In this document: positions 1 to 7,186 of the stretch, piece after piece
Numbering within the stretch: position 1 is the stretch's first letter
How the letters are laid out: each line of letters begins with the position of its first letter
Source of the DNA: Caulobacteraceae bacterium
GTDB lineage: Bacteria; Pseudomonadota; Alphaproteobacteria; Caulobacterales; Caulobacteraceae
Direction of reading: 5' to 3'
Assembly: GCA_004144935.1 (NCBI GenBank)
Contig: SDZP01000044.1
Span: 1-15,483, forward strand
Length of the DNA stretch: 15,483 bases
Translations under genes and position numbers: made by a program
The notes under the pieces: generated by a model
The model's input: the letters and a program-made list of their open reading frames with translations, nothing else
Told to the model about the DNA's origin: nothing
Databases searched by the model: none

Positions 1-88
1 CACGGCGCAGGCATAGACCATGCCGGGCAGGGTGAAGTCCGACGAGAACAGCGGCTCGCCGCGCACCTTGGCCGGGATGTCGACGCGC
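1..88. repeat. Inverted copy of 326-413 at the left edge of the window
   Basis: Positions 1-88 are the exact reverse complement of 326-413 (position n pairs with 414-n). Matching breaks at 89-90, where CT stands in place of GG, and a further six bases at 91-96 (GGTGGG) still match. The rightward reading frame of the oxidoreductase gene has a TGA at 33-35 and gives no family-like sequence before about position 89; immediately after that the translation becomes typical of the family. The block therefore does not continue the gene. The simplest reading is a fold-back read or contig-end artefact. A real inverted duplication that breaks the gene is less likely but not excluded by the sequence alone. 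Confidence 0.9.
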
Positions 89-89
89 C

Positions 90-1889
90 TGGTGGGACGC
101 CCTTCGCAAGGTCGGGGCCTCGGCCCGCCAGAGCCTGATCGTGGCGGCGGCCACGAAGGCCGGGGCGCCCGCCGGCGAGGTGACCATCGTCGACGGCAAG
201 CTGCTGCGCGGCGGCAAGCCCCTGATGTCGCTGGGCGAGGCCGCCAAGCTGGCCGCCGCCGCCCCGGCCGTCGAGGGCGTTCCCAAGGACCCCAAGACCT
301 ACCGCATCGTCGGCAAGCCCACCCCGCGCGTCGACATCCCGGCCAAGGTGCGCGGCGAGCCGCTGTTCTCGTCGGACTTCACCCTGCCCGGCATGGTCTA
401 TGCCTGCGCCGTGCTGTCGCCGGTCTGGACCGGCAAGGTGGCCAGGCTGAACGAGGCCCCGGCCCTGGCCGTGAAGGGCGTCGAGAGGGTCGTCAGCTTC
501 GAGGGCGGCGCGGCAGTGGTCGCCAAGACCCAGTGGGCGGCCATGAAGGGCGCGGCGGCGCTGGAGGTCTCCTGGGCCTCGACGGCCCATGACGGCCTGA
601 GTTCGGTGGCCATCTCGACGGCCATGCTGGCGGGGCTGGACAAGGACGCCGAGGCGATCGGGGCCCGCAACGACGATGTCGCCAGCGTGCTGGCCGGGGC
701 CGCGAAAGTGGTCGAGGCCGACTACGAGGTCCCCTACATCGCCCACACCCCGATGGAGCCCTGGTCGGTGACCATCGCCCCGACGGCGGACGGCGGGCTG
801 GAGCTCTGGGGCCCGTTCCAGACGCAGGACCGCAACCGGGGCACGGCGGCCAAGGCCGCCAACCTGCCGGTCGAGAAGGTGCGTCTGCACACCCTGATGC
901 TGGGCGGCGGATTCGGCCGGCGGCTGGGCGACGACGGCATTCCCGCCGCCGTGGCGGTGGCCCTGGCGGTGAAGAAGCCGGTGAAGGTGTTCTGGCGGCG
1001 CGAGGACGAGATCGGCCAGGGCTGGTATCGCCCCGCCCAGGTCGCCCGCATGAAGGCGGCGCTGGACAAGGACGGCAAGGTCACCGCCCTGCACATCCGC
1101 ACCGCCGGCCCGTCGATGCGGGACAGCTTCGCGCCGGGCGGCCTGCCCAAGGGCCAGATCGACGGCTCCTCGGTGCAGATCCTGCCCGAGATTCTCTACA
1201 AGTTCGGGGCCTACAGGATCGACTGGGTGCGGGTCGACCAGGTCATCCCGATGGCCCCCTGGCGGGCGGTCGGGGCGACGCAGAACGGCTATTTCATCGA
1301 GAGCTTCCTGGATGAGGTGGCGCTGGCGGCGGGCAAGGACCCGGTGCAGCTGCGCCGCGAGCTGCTGGCCGACAATCCCCGCGCCCTGAAGGTGATCGAC
1401 GCCGCCGCCGAGGCCGGCGACTGGGGCAAGCCCCTCCCGAAGGGCCACGCCCGCGGCTTCGCCTTCGTCTACAGTTTCGCCAGCCTCTGCGCCCATGTGG
1501 TCGAGGCCAGCGTGAAGGACGGTGTCGTCACCCTGCACAAGGTGACCTGCGTCATCGACTGCGCCCGGGTGGTGACGCCGGACGGGGCCCGCAACCAGAT
1601 GGAGGGCGGCATCGTCCAGGGCCTGTCGACGGCGCTGTTCGAGGGCATCGAGGTGGCGAACGGCGCCTGCCAGAACCGCAACTTCGACAGCTATCGCCTG
1701 ATGCGGATCAACGAGGCGCCCAAGGTCATCGAGACCATCTTCATCGAGAACGACGAACCGGTGCTGGGCGGCATTGGCGAGCCCGGCCTGCCGCCGGCCA
1801 CCCCGGCGCTGGTCAATGCCTTGGCGAAACTGACCGGCAAACCGATCCGAAAACTGCCCATCGGCGCGACGCTTGGCCAAGCGTCGTGA
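90..1889 (+). CDS. Molybdopterin-binding oxidoreductase large subunit, IorB type, 5'-truncated
   Basis: Large subunit of a xanthine dehydrogenase-family molybdenum hydroxylase, closest in layout to isoquinoline 1-oxidoreductase beta subunits (IorB). These bind the molybdenum cofactor and oxidise N-heterocycles or aldehydes, with a small 2Fe-2S partner passing electrons on. Visible signatures are the cofactor-binding GGGFGRR at 903-923, an AH-x-PMEP motif near 741-759, APWRAVG near 1255-1275, and GEPGLPP at 1776-1796, whose Glu is the expected catalytic base. About 600 residues are present, whereas family members have roughly 730-770, so the N-terminus with its usual Tat signal is missing. Family-like sequence (WWDALRKVGASARQS) is readable from about 90, ahead of the first possible start, GTG at 141, so 141 is unlikely to be the true start. 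The truncation coincides with the inverted block at 1-88. The 2Fe-2S subunit gene is not in view, and the substrate is unknown. Confidence 0.85.
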   Translation, partial: WWDALRKVGASARQSLIVAAATKAGAPAGEVTIVDGKLLRGGKPLMSLGEAAKLAAAAPAVEGVPKDPKTYRIVGKPTPRVDIPAKVRGEPLFSSDFTLPGMVYACAVLSPVWTGKVARLNEAPALAVKGVERVVSFEGGAAVVAKTQWAAMKGAAALEVSWASTAHDGLSSVAISTAMLAGLDKDAEAIGARNDDVASVLAGAAKVVEADYEVPYIAHTPMEPWSVTIAPTADGGLELWGPFQTQDRNRGTAAKAANLPVEKVRLHTLMLGGGFGRRLGDDGIPAAVAVALAVKKPVKVFWRREDEIGQGWYRPAQVARMKAALDKDGKVTALHIRTAGPSMRDSFAPGGLPKGQIDGSSVQILPEILYKFGAYRIDWVRVDQVIPMAPWRAVGATQNGYFIESFLDEVALAAGKDPVQLRRELLADNPRALKVIDAAAEAGDWGKPLPKGHARGFAFVYSFASLCAHVVEASVKDGVVTLHKVTCVIDCARVVTPDGARNQMEGGIVQGLSTALFEGIEVANGACQNRNFDSYRLMRINEAPKVIETIFIENDEPVLGGIGEPGLPPATPALVNALAKLTGKPIRKLPIGATLGQAS

Positions 1890-1944
1890 AATTGTCGGCG
1901 GGGCGTCGTATGAGGACGCTCCGTTTGGTTAGTCAGGTTGCTTC

Positions 1945-3675
1945 ATGACGCTTCGTCGCTGGTCCGGCGCCCTTGCCGGCCTTTCCGTTCTCGCCGCGGC
2001 GGGTCTCGCCCATGCGGCCGAACCGAAGCCGGCCCCCAGGCTGGTGGTGGCGATCAGCGTCGACCAGTTCAGCGCCAACCTCTTCACCCAGTACCGCGGC
2101 CGCTTCAGCAAGGGGCTGCGCACCCTGTCCGACGAGGGGCTGGTCTACGCCAACGGCTGGCAGAGCCACGCGGCGACCGAGACCTGCCCCGGCCATTCGA
2201 CCCTGCTGACCGGCAAGCATCCCAACAAGACCGGCATTCCGGCCAACGACTGGCTGGACCCGGCGACGGGCCGGAACGTCTACTGCCTGAGCGCCCCGGC
2301 CAACACCATCGCCGGCGGGGCCGGCGGCCTGCCGGTCGGGCCGGACAACATGCGCGCCACCACCCTGGGCGACTGGCTGAAGGACAGCGGCCGTCCGGGG
2401 CGGGTGTTCGCCATCTCCGGCAAGGACCGCGGGGCCATCACCATGGCCGGGCACAAGGCCGACGGGGTCTTCTGGTACCGCGAGGGGTTCGGCTTCACCA
2501 CCTATGTCGCGCCGGGCGAGGACGGCCAGGCCAAGCTGGCGCCGGTGCTGGGCCTGAACGCCAGGCTGAAGGCACGCTTCATGGCCAATCCGCCGTCCTG
2601 GACTTATGAGCACGACGCCTGCCGGGCCCTGGAGGCGGACTACCAGATCGGCGACTACGTCTTCCACTCCAAGGTGCCGCCCGAGCGGCTGGAATTCGAC
2701 TACACCCCGCTGCTGGACGAGGTCGCGGCCGAGGGCGCCCTCTACCTGCTGGCCGAGCAGAAGCTGGGCCGGGGTCCGAACACCGACGTGCTGGCGATCA
2801 GCTTCTCCGCCACCGACAAGATCGGCCATACCTACGGGACGCAGGGTCCGGAGATGTGCGAGCAGATGTATCGGCTCGACGCCGCCATCGGCCGGCTGCT
2901 GGACGCCGTCGCCAAGGTTCCGGGCGGGGCCATCGTGGTGCTGACCGCCGACCACGGCGGCACGGACTTCCCCGAACGCTCGGCCGCGCGGGGCTTTCCG
3001 GAAGCCCGCCGGGCCGACCCGAAGATCCTCGAGCGGCTCAACACCTATCTGAAGGCGCAGTACCGGCTGGCCGACAATCCGGCCGAGTTCGACGGCTGGG
3101 GCCTGTTCCTGGTCGACAAGAACAAGGTGCGCCTGCCGCAGCCCCTGCGCGGCCGGGTCGCCGCCGCCGCCGTCGCCTTCCTGAAGAAGGAGCCGGACGT
3201 GGCCGACGCCTTCACGCTGGATGAGCTGCTGCGCACCAGGCCGCCGCGCCCGGGCACGCCGCCGGAGGAATACAGCCTGCGGGAGCGGGCGGCGCTGAGC
3301 GCCGTCGAAGGCCGCTCGACCGATGTCGCCCTGGTCCTGCAGCCGGGCATCGCGCCCCTGCGGCCGCCGAAGGCCGGCGGCGCGATGAGCACCCACGGCA
3401 GCACCTGGGACTACGACCGCCGGGTGCCGATCCTGTTCTGGTGGCCGGGGGCGGCAGGGCAGGAGCGCTTCTTCTCCATCGAGACCACCGACATCGCTCC
3501 GACCCTGGCCCATCTGGTCGGCCTGCCGATCCCGGCTGACCTCGATGGCCGATGCCTGGACCTGGGCGGCTTCGCGGTGGACGCCTGTCCCCGGGCCGCG
3601 CCGGTCCCGGTGGTGGCCCCGCCGAGTGCAAAGCCGAAGAAGGGCTGGCTGCGCTGGCCCTGGGGCCAGGGCTAG
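1945..3675 (+). CDS. Exported alkaline phosphatase, PhoK/PafA type
   Basis: A 576-residue protein of the alkaline phosphatase/phosphodiesterase superfamily that hydrolyses phosphate monoesters in the periplasm or outside the cell. A signal peptide covers residues 1-24 and ends AHA|AE. Predicted two-metal ligands and nucleophile: D40 (ISVDQFS), T80 in TETCPGHST, D291 and H295 (SATDKIGH), D336 and H337 (TADHGG), and H484 (MSTHGS). A threonine nucleophile rather than serine, N101 (NDW) and the K160/R162 pair in SGKDRGA are typical of the PhoK/PafA group. The 40-residue spacing from D40 to T80 is the one I recall for PhoK (D49/T89). The gene starts 55 bases after the oxidoreductase, has no strong Shine-Dalgarno sequence, and ends 10 bases from the convergent flavoprotein gene. 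No Pho box was recognised, so phosphate control is unproven. Class confidence is high; substrate preference is inferred. Confidence 0.9.
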   Translation: MTLRRWSGALAGLSVLAAAGLAHAAEPKPAPRLVVAISVDQFSANLFTQYRGRFSKGLRTLSDEGLVYANGWQSHAATETCPGHSTLLTGKHPNKTGIPANDWLDPATGRNVYCLSAPANTIAGGAGGLPVGPDNMRATTLGDWLKDSGRPGRVFAISGKDRGAITMAGHKADGVFWYREGFGFTTYVAPGEDGQAKLAPVLGLNARLKARFMANPPSWTYEHDACRALEADYQIGDYVFHSKVPPERLEFDYTPLLDEVAAEGALYLLAEQKLGRGPNTDVLAISFSATDKIGHTYGTQGPEMCEQMYRLDAAIGRLLDAVAKVPGGAIVVLTADHGGTDFPERSAARGFPEARRADPKILERLNTYLKAQYRLADNPAEFDGWGLFLVDKNKVRLPQPLRGRVAAAAVAFLKKEPDVADAFTLDELLRTRPPRPGTPPEEYSLRERAALSAVEGRSTDVALVLQPGIAPLRPPKAGGAMSTHGSTWDYDRRVPILFWWPGAAGQERFFSIETTDIAPTLAHLVGLPIPADLDGRCLDLGGFAVDACPRAAPVPVVAPPSAKPKKGWLRWPWGQG

Positions 3676-3685
3676 CGTCCGGGGA

Positions 3686-4678
3686 TCAGTAGAGGTCGGT
3701 CCTGTAGTTGCTCTGCAGGCCGCCGTGGACCAGGTCGCGCTTGATCGCCAGGCGCAGCAGGGTGGCCTCGACGCCCTCGATCCGGTTCAGCTTGATGTGG
3801 GCGACCAGGGCCCCGGCCGGATCGATGTCGGCGGCGGGCAGGCCGCTCCAGAGGCCCGACCGCTCCAGCGCGGCGCTCAGGGTCGTCTGCAGGCTGTCGG
3901 CCTCGATCACCGTCGCCAGGATCGGCGTCCTGCCGTCGACCACGAAGGCCCCGCGCACCGTCTCGTCGGCGGTGAGCGCCGCCCGGCCGCGCAGCACCGC
4001 CGTCCGGTTGCAGCCGGGCGCGAGGGCCAGGGCGGCGACCTTCGGCTGTTCGATGATGTTGCGATAGCCGAAGGCCAGCCGGTTGCCGGGCCGCTCGGCC
4101 AGGGTCGCCCGGCCATCCCGCATCCGCACCAGCAGGCCGGCCGGGTCGCCCTTGGGGCTGACGTCGATCTGGCCGGCGGCGTCCATGGTGACCAGGGCCA
4201 GGAAGCGCGAGGCGTCCAGGAAGGCGGCCGGGTCGTCCGGGGCCTGCGCCTTGCCGCCGGCCCAGAAGTCGGAGCGGATCAGCGCCTTGGCGCAGTGGAC
4301 GAAGCATTCCTCGACGGCGATCTCGACATGGCGCTCGCCCAGCGCCGCGATCCGGCCGTTGGCCCGCAAGGTCTCGCCGATCCCCGGCGCCAGAAACAGC
4401 AGGCCGGCCCCGACGCCGACGCTCAGCGCGCCCGGATCGTCGATGGCCTCCAGCGGGATGGAGACGCCCGTCGCCGTCACTTGGACGAACCCGGCCGGGC
4501 CGCCGGCCGCCGTCGCCGTGGGTCCGTCCGGTCCGCCGAGGCCGAGGAACAGGAAGGGGGATGCGGCGATCCAGCCGGCGGCGGCGTCGTCCAGGTGGTC
4601 GATGATCTTCATCTTCACCGGCGTGCCGGCGACCCCGATGCAGTCCTCCAGCGCCTTGACCGAACCGATCGTCTGCAT
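3686..4678 (-). CDS. Pyridoxamine 5'-phosphate oxidase-like FMN-binding protein with two split-barrel domains
   Basis: A 330-residue protein of the pyridoxamine 5'-phosphate oxidase-like (PNPOx) FMN-binding split-barrel family, of the group often annotated as 'pyridoxamine 5'-phosphate oxidase family protein'. No signal peptide or membrane segment is seen, so it should be cytosolic. It looks like two copies of one module. The C-terminal copy (about residues 155-260) is well kept, with SRFLALVTMD, QIDVSPKGDP, ERPGNRLAFGYRNIIEQP and ALAPG. The N-terminal copy (about 35-140) aligns with it but has lost SPKG and RPGNR, while keeping LLFLAPGIGETLRANGR. True pyridoxamine phosphate oxidases are single-domain and about 200 residues, so a vitamin B6 role should not be assumed; the substrate is unknown. 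A GGGAGAG stretch lies ahead of the ATG. The gene follows hemB by 52 bases, and a perfect palindrome lies in that gap. Confidence 0.8.
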   Translation of the reverse strand: MQTIGSVKALEDCIGVAGTPVKMKIIDHLDDAAAGWIAASPFLFLGLGGPDGPTATAAGGPAGFVQVTATGVSIPLEAIDDPGALSVGVGAGLLFLAPGIGETLRANGRIAALGERHVEIAVEECFVHCAKALIRSDFWAGGKAQAPDDPAAFLDASRFLALVTMDAAGQIDVSPKGDPAGLLVRMRDGRATLAERPGNRLAFGYRNIIEQPKVAALALAPGCNRTAVLRGRAALTADETVRGAFVVDGRTPILATVIEADSLQTTLSAALERSGLWSGLPAADIDPAGALVAHIKLNRIEGVEATLLRLAIKRDLVHGGLQSNYRTDLY

Positions 4679-4709
4679 GGCCGTCTCTCCCGCTCGGGGA
4701 CAGGATGAC

Positions 4710-4734
4710 CTAGTTGAGATTAAATCTCAACTAG
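4710..4734. promoter_or_regulatory. Perfect 11-bp inverted repeat between hemB and the flavoprotein gene, operator candidate
   Basis: The arms CTAGTTGAGAT (4710-4720) and ATCTCAACTAG (4724-4734) are exact reverse complements around a TAA spacer. The site covers the hemB stop codon (4731-4733) and sits about 32 bases upstream of the flavoprotein ATG. It is strikingly AT-rich for this DNA and is not followed by a T-run on the minus strand, so an intrinsic terminator fits poorly. Its size and symmetry suit a dimeric winged-helix repressor of MarR or similar type. A TTGAGA in the minus-strand arm could serve as a -35 element. The regulator is not in the window, so its identity is open. Confidence 0.55.
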
Positions 4735-5747
4735 CCGCGCAGCATCCGGGCGGCACGCGGCGCGAAATAGGTGATGACGCCGGCGCAGCCCGCTCGTTTG
4801 AAGCCGCCCAGGCTTTCGAGGATGGCCCGCTCCTCGTCGATCCAGCCGTTCTGGGCGGCGGCCATGATCATCGCGTACTCGCCGCTGACCTGGAAGGCGA
4901 AGGTGGGCATGGCGAATTCGTCGACCAACCGGCGGGCGATGTCGAGATAGGGCATGCCGGGCTTGACCATGACCATGTCGGCCCCCTCGGCGATGTCGAG
5001 GGCCACCTCGCGGATGGCCTCGTCGGAGTTGCCGGGGTCCATCTGGTAGGTCTTCTTGTCGCCGGGGTTGGCCACGTCGCCGCTGCCCAGCTTTCCCGAG
5101 CCGATGGCGTCGCGGTAGGGGCCGTAGAAGGCCGAGGCGTACTTGGCCGCGTAGGACATGATCATCACGTCCTGCAGGCCCTCGGCCTCCAGGGCCGCGC
5201 GGATCGCCCCGACCCGGCCGTCCATCATATCCGACGGGGCCAGGATATCGCAGCCGGCCCGGGCCTGGACCAGGGCCTGCTCGACCAGCCGCTCGATGGT
5301 GGCGTCGTTGACGATTCGGCCGTCCTTCAGCACCCCGTCGTGGCCGTGGGTGGTGAAGGGGTCCAGGGCCACGTCGCACATGATGCCGACCTCGGGGGCG
5401 GCGGCCTTCATGGCCTTGATGGCGCGGCAGATGACTCCGGTCTCTTCGGCCGCCAGGCTGCCCTCGGCGTCCTTCCGGGCCCCGTCGATGTGGGGGAAGA
5501 TGGCGATGCAGGGGATGCCCAGCTCGCGGGCCTCGACGGCCGCCCTGGCCGCTTCCGCGACGCTGAGTCGCTCGACGCCGGGCATCGAGGCGACCGGGAT
5601 GCGGCCCTCGCCCTCATGCACCACCATCGACCAGATCAGGTCGGACGGCTGCAGGCTGGTCTCGCGCACCATGCGGCGGGTCCAGTCGGCCTGGCGCAGG
5701 CGGCGCAGGCGGGTGGCGGGATAGGCGGCGAGGGGCGGAACGGTCAT
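4731..5747 (-). CDS. hemB: Delta-aminolevulinic acid dehydratase (porphobilinogen synthase)
   Basis: Condenses two 5-aminolevulinate molecules to porphobilinogen, the second committed step of tetrapyrrole synthesis, in the cytosol. The protein has 338 residues from the ATG at 5747, normal for the family. The two Schiff-base lysines are visible in SYAAKYASAFYGPYRD (K202 from this start) and MVKPGMPYLD (K262). The metal loop reads DVALDPFTTHGHDG: the cysteines of zinc enzymes (DVCLCEYTSHGHCG type) are replaced, so this is the magnesium-type, non-zinc form known from Pseudomonas and alphaproteobacteria. I chose the ATG over an in-frame TTG at 5765 because homologues begin shortly before the AYPATRLRRLRQ segment; neither start has a clear Shine-Dalgarno sequence. 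The membrane-protein gene upstream ends 27 bases earlier, so the two are probably cotranscribed. hemA lies 2.4 kb away on the other strand. Confidence 0.96.
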   Translation of the reverse strand: MTVPPLAAYPATRLRRLRQADWTRRMVRETSLQPSDLIWSMVVHEGEGRIPVASMPGVERLSVAEAARAAVEARELGIPCIAIFPHIDGARKDAEGSLAAEETGVICRAIKAMKAAAPEVGIMCDVALDPFTTHGHDGVLKDGRIVNDATIERLVEQALVQARAGCDILAPSDMMDGRVGAIRAALEAEGLQDVMIMSYAAKYASAFYGPYRDAIGSGKLGSGDVANPGDKKTYQMDPGNSDEAIREVALDIAEGADMVMVKPGMPYLDIARRLVDEFAMPTFAFQVSGEYAMIMAAAQNGWIDEERAILESLGGFKRAGCAGVITYFAPRAARMLRG

Positions 5748-5774
5748 GGGCGCGGTGTCGCGCAACCGGCGTCG

Positions 5775-6230
5775 CTAGGCAAGGGCAGGGTGGGCCGGCC
5801 GGGAGGTGGTCGCCAGCCGGATGAAGCCGATGGCGGGGGCGGCCAGCGACCACAGGGTCATCAGCGCCAGGGCGACGCCGGCGGCGATCAGCAGGCCGAT
5901 CATCCCGCCGCTGAGGTCGAGATCGGCGAACTTCACGTCGCCGTCGACGCTGCCCCGGCCGAGAAGATCGCCGGAAACGTCGAGGATCGCCCAGAGGCCG
6001 CAGATGCCGGCGATCAGGGCCAGCAGGAAGCCGATCCAGAAGATCTGGATCTGGAACCGGTAGTGTTCGCGCAGCACCGGTCCCGCCGTCCCCCGCTGGG
6101 TGTAGGCCAGCACCACGGCGACGATGCCCGGCACGCCGGCGAAGAAGATGGCGCCGAACAGCAGGCCGTAGTTGATCAGGCCCATCACCCGCTCGCCATC
6201 GAACCGGCGAGCCTCGTCCGTTTCGGTCAT
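5775..6230 (-). CDS. Small DUF4870-like integral membrane protein
   Basis: A 151-residue protein of unknown function. Three hydrophobic stretches are seen at about residues 17-42, 61-85 and 107-135, with a short charged N-terminus and a loop at 86-106 (SGDLLGRGSVDGDVKFADLD). The first pair is linked by YTQRGTAGPVLREHYRFQIQ, which resembles the segment before the second helix in DUF4870/Tic20-like proteins, where residues before that helix usually read like EHxRFQ or EALNFQ. The assignment rests on this resemblance and is tentative. The ATG is preceded by GGGAGAA at good spacing. It is the first gene of the leftward cluster with hemB 27 bases downstream, and it is divergent from the lipoprotein gene at 6383. 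A direct role in haem synthesis cannot be inferred from position alone. Confidence 0.75.
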   Translation of the reverse strand: MTETDEARRFDGERVMGLINYGLLFGAIFFAGVPGIVAVVLAYTQRGTAGPVLREHYRFQIQIFWIGFLLALIAGICGLWAILDVSGDLLGRGSVDGDVKFADLDLSGGMIGLLIAAGVALALMTLWSLAAPAIGFIRLATTSRPAHPALA

Positions 6231-6382
6231 GCGGTTCTCCCGTCAGGCGGCGCACAGCTTGGCCCCTCGGGGCGCCGTCAGCAACCCCATGTCATCAAGC
6301 CGTCTCTTGGGGGCGGCCACATTCTGGCCTAGAGAGTTCCGCAGGTCGGGGGACCGAACGCGTAACCGTCCAGGAGAGACGA
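6231..6382. promoter_or_regulatory. Divergent intergenic region with a candidate rightward promoter
   Basis: This 152-base gap separates the leftward membrane-protein/hemB cluster from the rightward methyltransferase pair, so promoters for both should lie here. A possible rightward pair is TTGGGG (6307-6312) and TAGAGA (6330-6335) with a 17-base spacer. Both hexamers are only partial matches, so the call is weak. A clear Shine-Dalgarno AGGAG (6372-6376) sits six bases before the ATG at 6383. No known operator was recognised. Confidence 0.3.
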
Positions 6383-7186
6383 ATGACGTCCCGTGCGAGT
6401 TGGCTGGCCCTGGCCGCCGTCCTGACCCTGACCGCCGCCTGCGCCACGACGCCGCCGCCGCCGCCGCCGCCCGTCGAGTCGGGCGCGCCCGTGCCGGTCT
6501 GGCTGGATGCGGCCCTGACCGATCCCGGCCGTCCCGCCGCCGACATGGCGCGGGACGCTGCCCGCCGCCCGGCCGAGACGCTGCTGTTCGCCGGCATCCG
6601 CCCGGGCATGAAGGTCGCCGACCTGATTCCCGGCGGCGGCTATTTCACCCGGATCTTCTCCAAGGCCGTCGGTCCTCGCGGCCGGGTCTATGCCTATGTG
6701 CCCGGCGAGTTCGCCGCCCAGGCCAAGCGCGAGCCGGCGGTGGCGGCCGTGACCAACGATCCGGCCTACGCCAACACCCGGATGATGGTCGACACCATGC
6801 CCAGGTTCACCGCGCCCGAGAAACTGGACGTCGTCTTCACGGCCCAGAACTATCACGACCTGCACACCCAGCGGATGGGTCCGGTCGACGTGGCGCGGGT
6901 CAACAAGGCGGTGTTCGCCGCCCTGAAGCCCGGCGGCCTCTACATCGTCATCGACCACACGGCCAAGGCGGGCACCGGGCTGTCGGCGGTCGATGATTTC
7001 CACCGCATCGATCCCGCCCTGGTGCGGCGCGAGATCGAGGCGGCCGGGTTCGTCTTCGACGGGCAGGGCGACTTCCTGCGCGATCCGAAAGACCGGTTGA
7101 ATGTAAGCGTCTTCGACAAATCCATCCGGGGCGAGACCGACCAGTTCGTCTATCGCTTCCGCAAGCCTGGGAGGGCACGCCGATGA
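6383..7186 (+). CDS. Predicted lipoprotein with a class I methyltransferase-like fold (COG4798-like)
   Basis: A 267-residue protein. Residues 1-20 form a lipoprotein signal ending LTAAC, so Cys20 would be lipidated and the mature protein anchored in an envelope membrane. A run of seven prolines (residues 24-30, encoded by a CCG/CCC run) follows as a tether. The rest resembles class I SAM-dependent methyltransferases of the 'predicted methyltransferase' COG4798 group. A motif I-like glycine-rich loop (VADLIPGGGYFTRIF, residues 78-92) follows the conserved RDAARRPAE segment, then come TAQNYHDLH and an ALKPGG-YIVIDH strand. SAM is a cytosolic cofactor, so activity outside the cytosol is puzzling; the protein may have another ligand or role. 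Its stop overlaps the next gene, a paralogue, by ATGA. AGGAG lies six bases before the ATG. Function is unknown; fold and export predictions are fairly firm. Confidence 0.82.
   Translation: MTSRASWLALAAVLTLTAACATTPPPPPPPVESGAPVPVWLDAALTDPGRPAADMARDAARRPAETLLFAGIRPGMKVADLIPGGGYFTRIFSKAVGPRGRVYAYVPGEFAAQAKREPAVAAVTNDPAYANTRMMVDTMPRFTAPEKLDVVFTAQNYHDLHTQRMGPVDVARVNKAVFAALKPGGLYIVIDHTAKAGTGLSAVDDFHRIDPALVRREIEAAGFVFDGQGDFLRDPKDRLNVSVFDKSIRGETDQFVYRFRKPGRARR

Noticed and set aside
1933..3513. Long open frame on the minus strand opposite the phosphatase
   Set aside because: Its translation is low-complexity, rich in G, R, Q and P with no domain. It mirrors the strongly motif-supported phosphatase and reflects high GC at third positions.
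3676..3685. Terminator between the convergent phosphatase and flavoprotein genes
   Set aside because: The gap is only 10 bases with no hairpin or T-run.
4083..6332. Plus-strand open frame across the flavoprotein, hemB and membrane-protein genes
   Set aside because: It runs through three supported minus-strand genes and shows only compositional bias.
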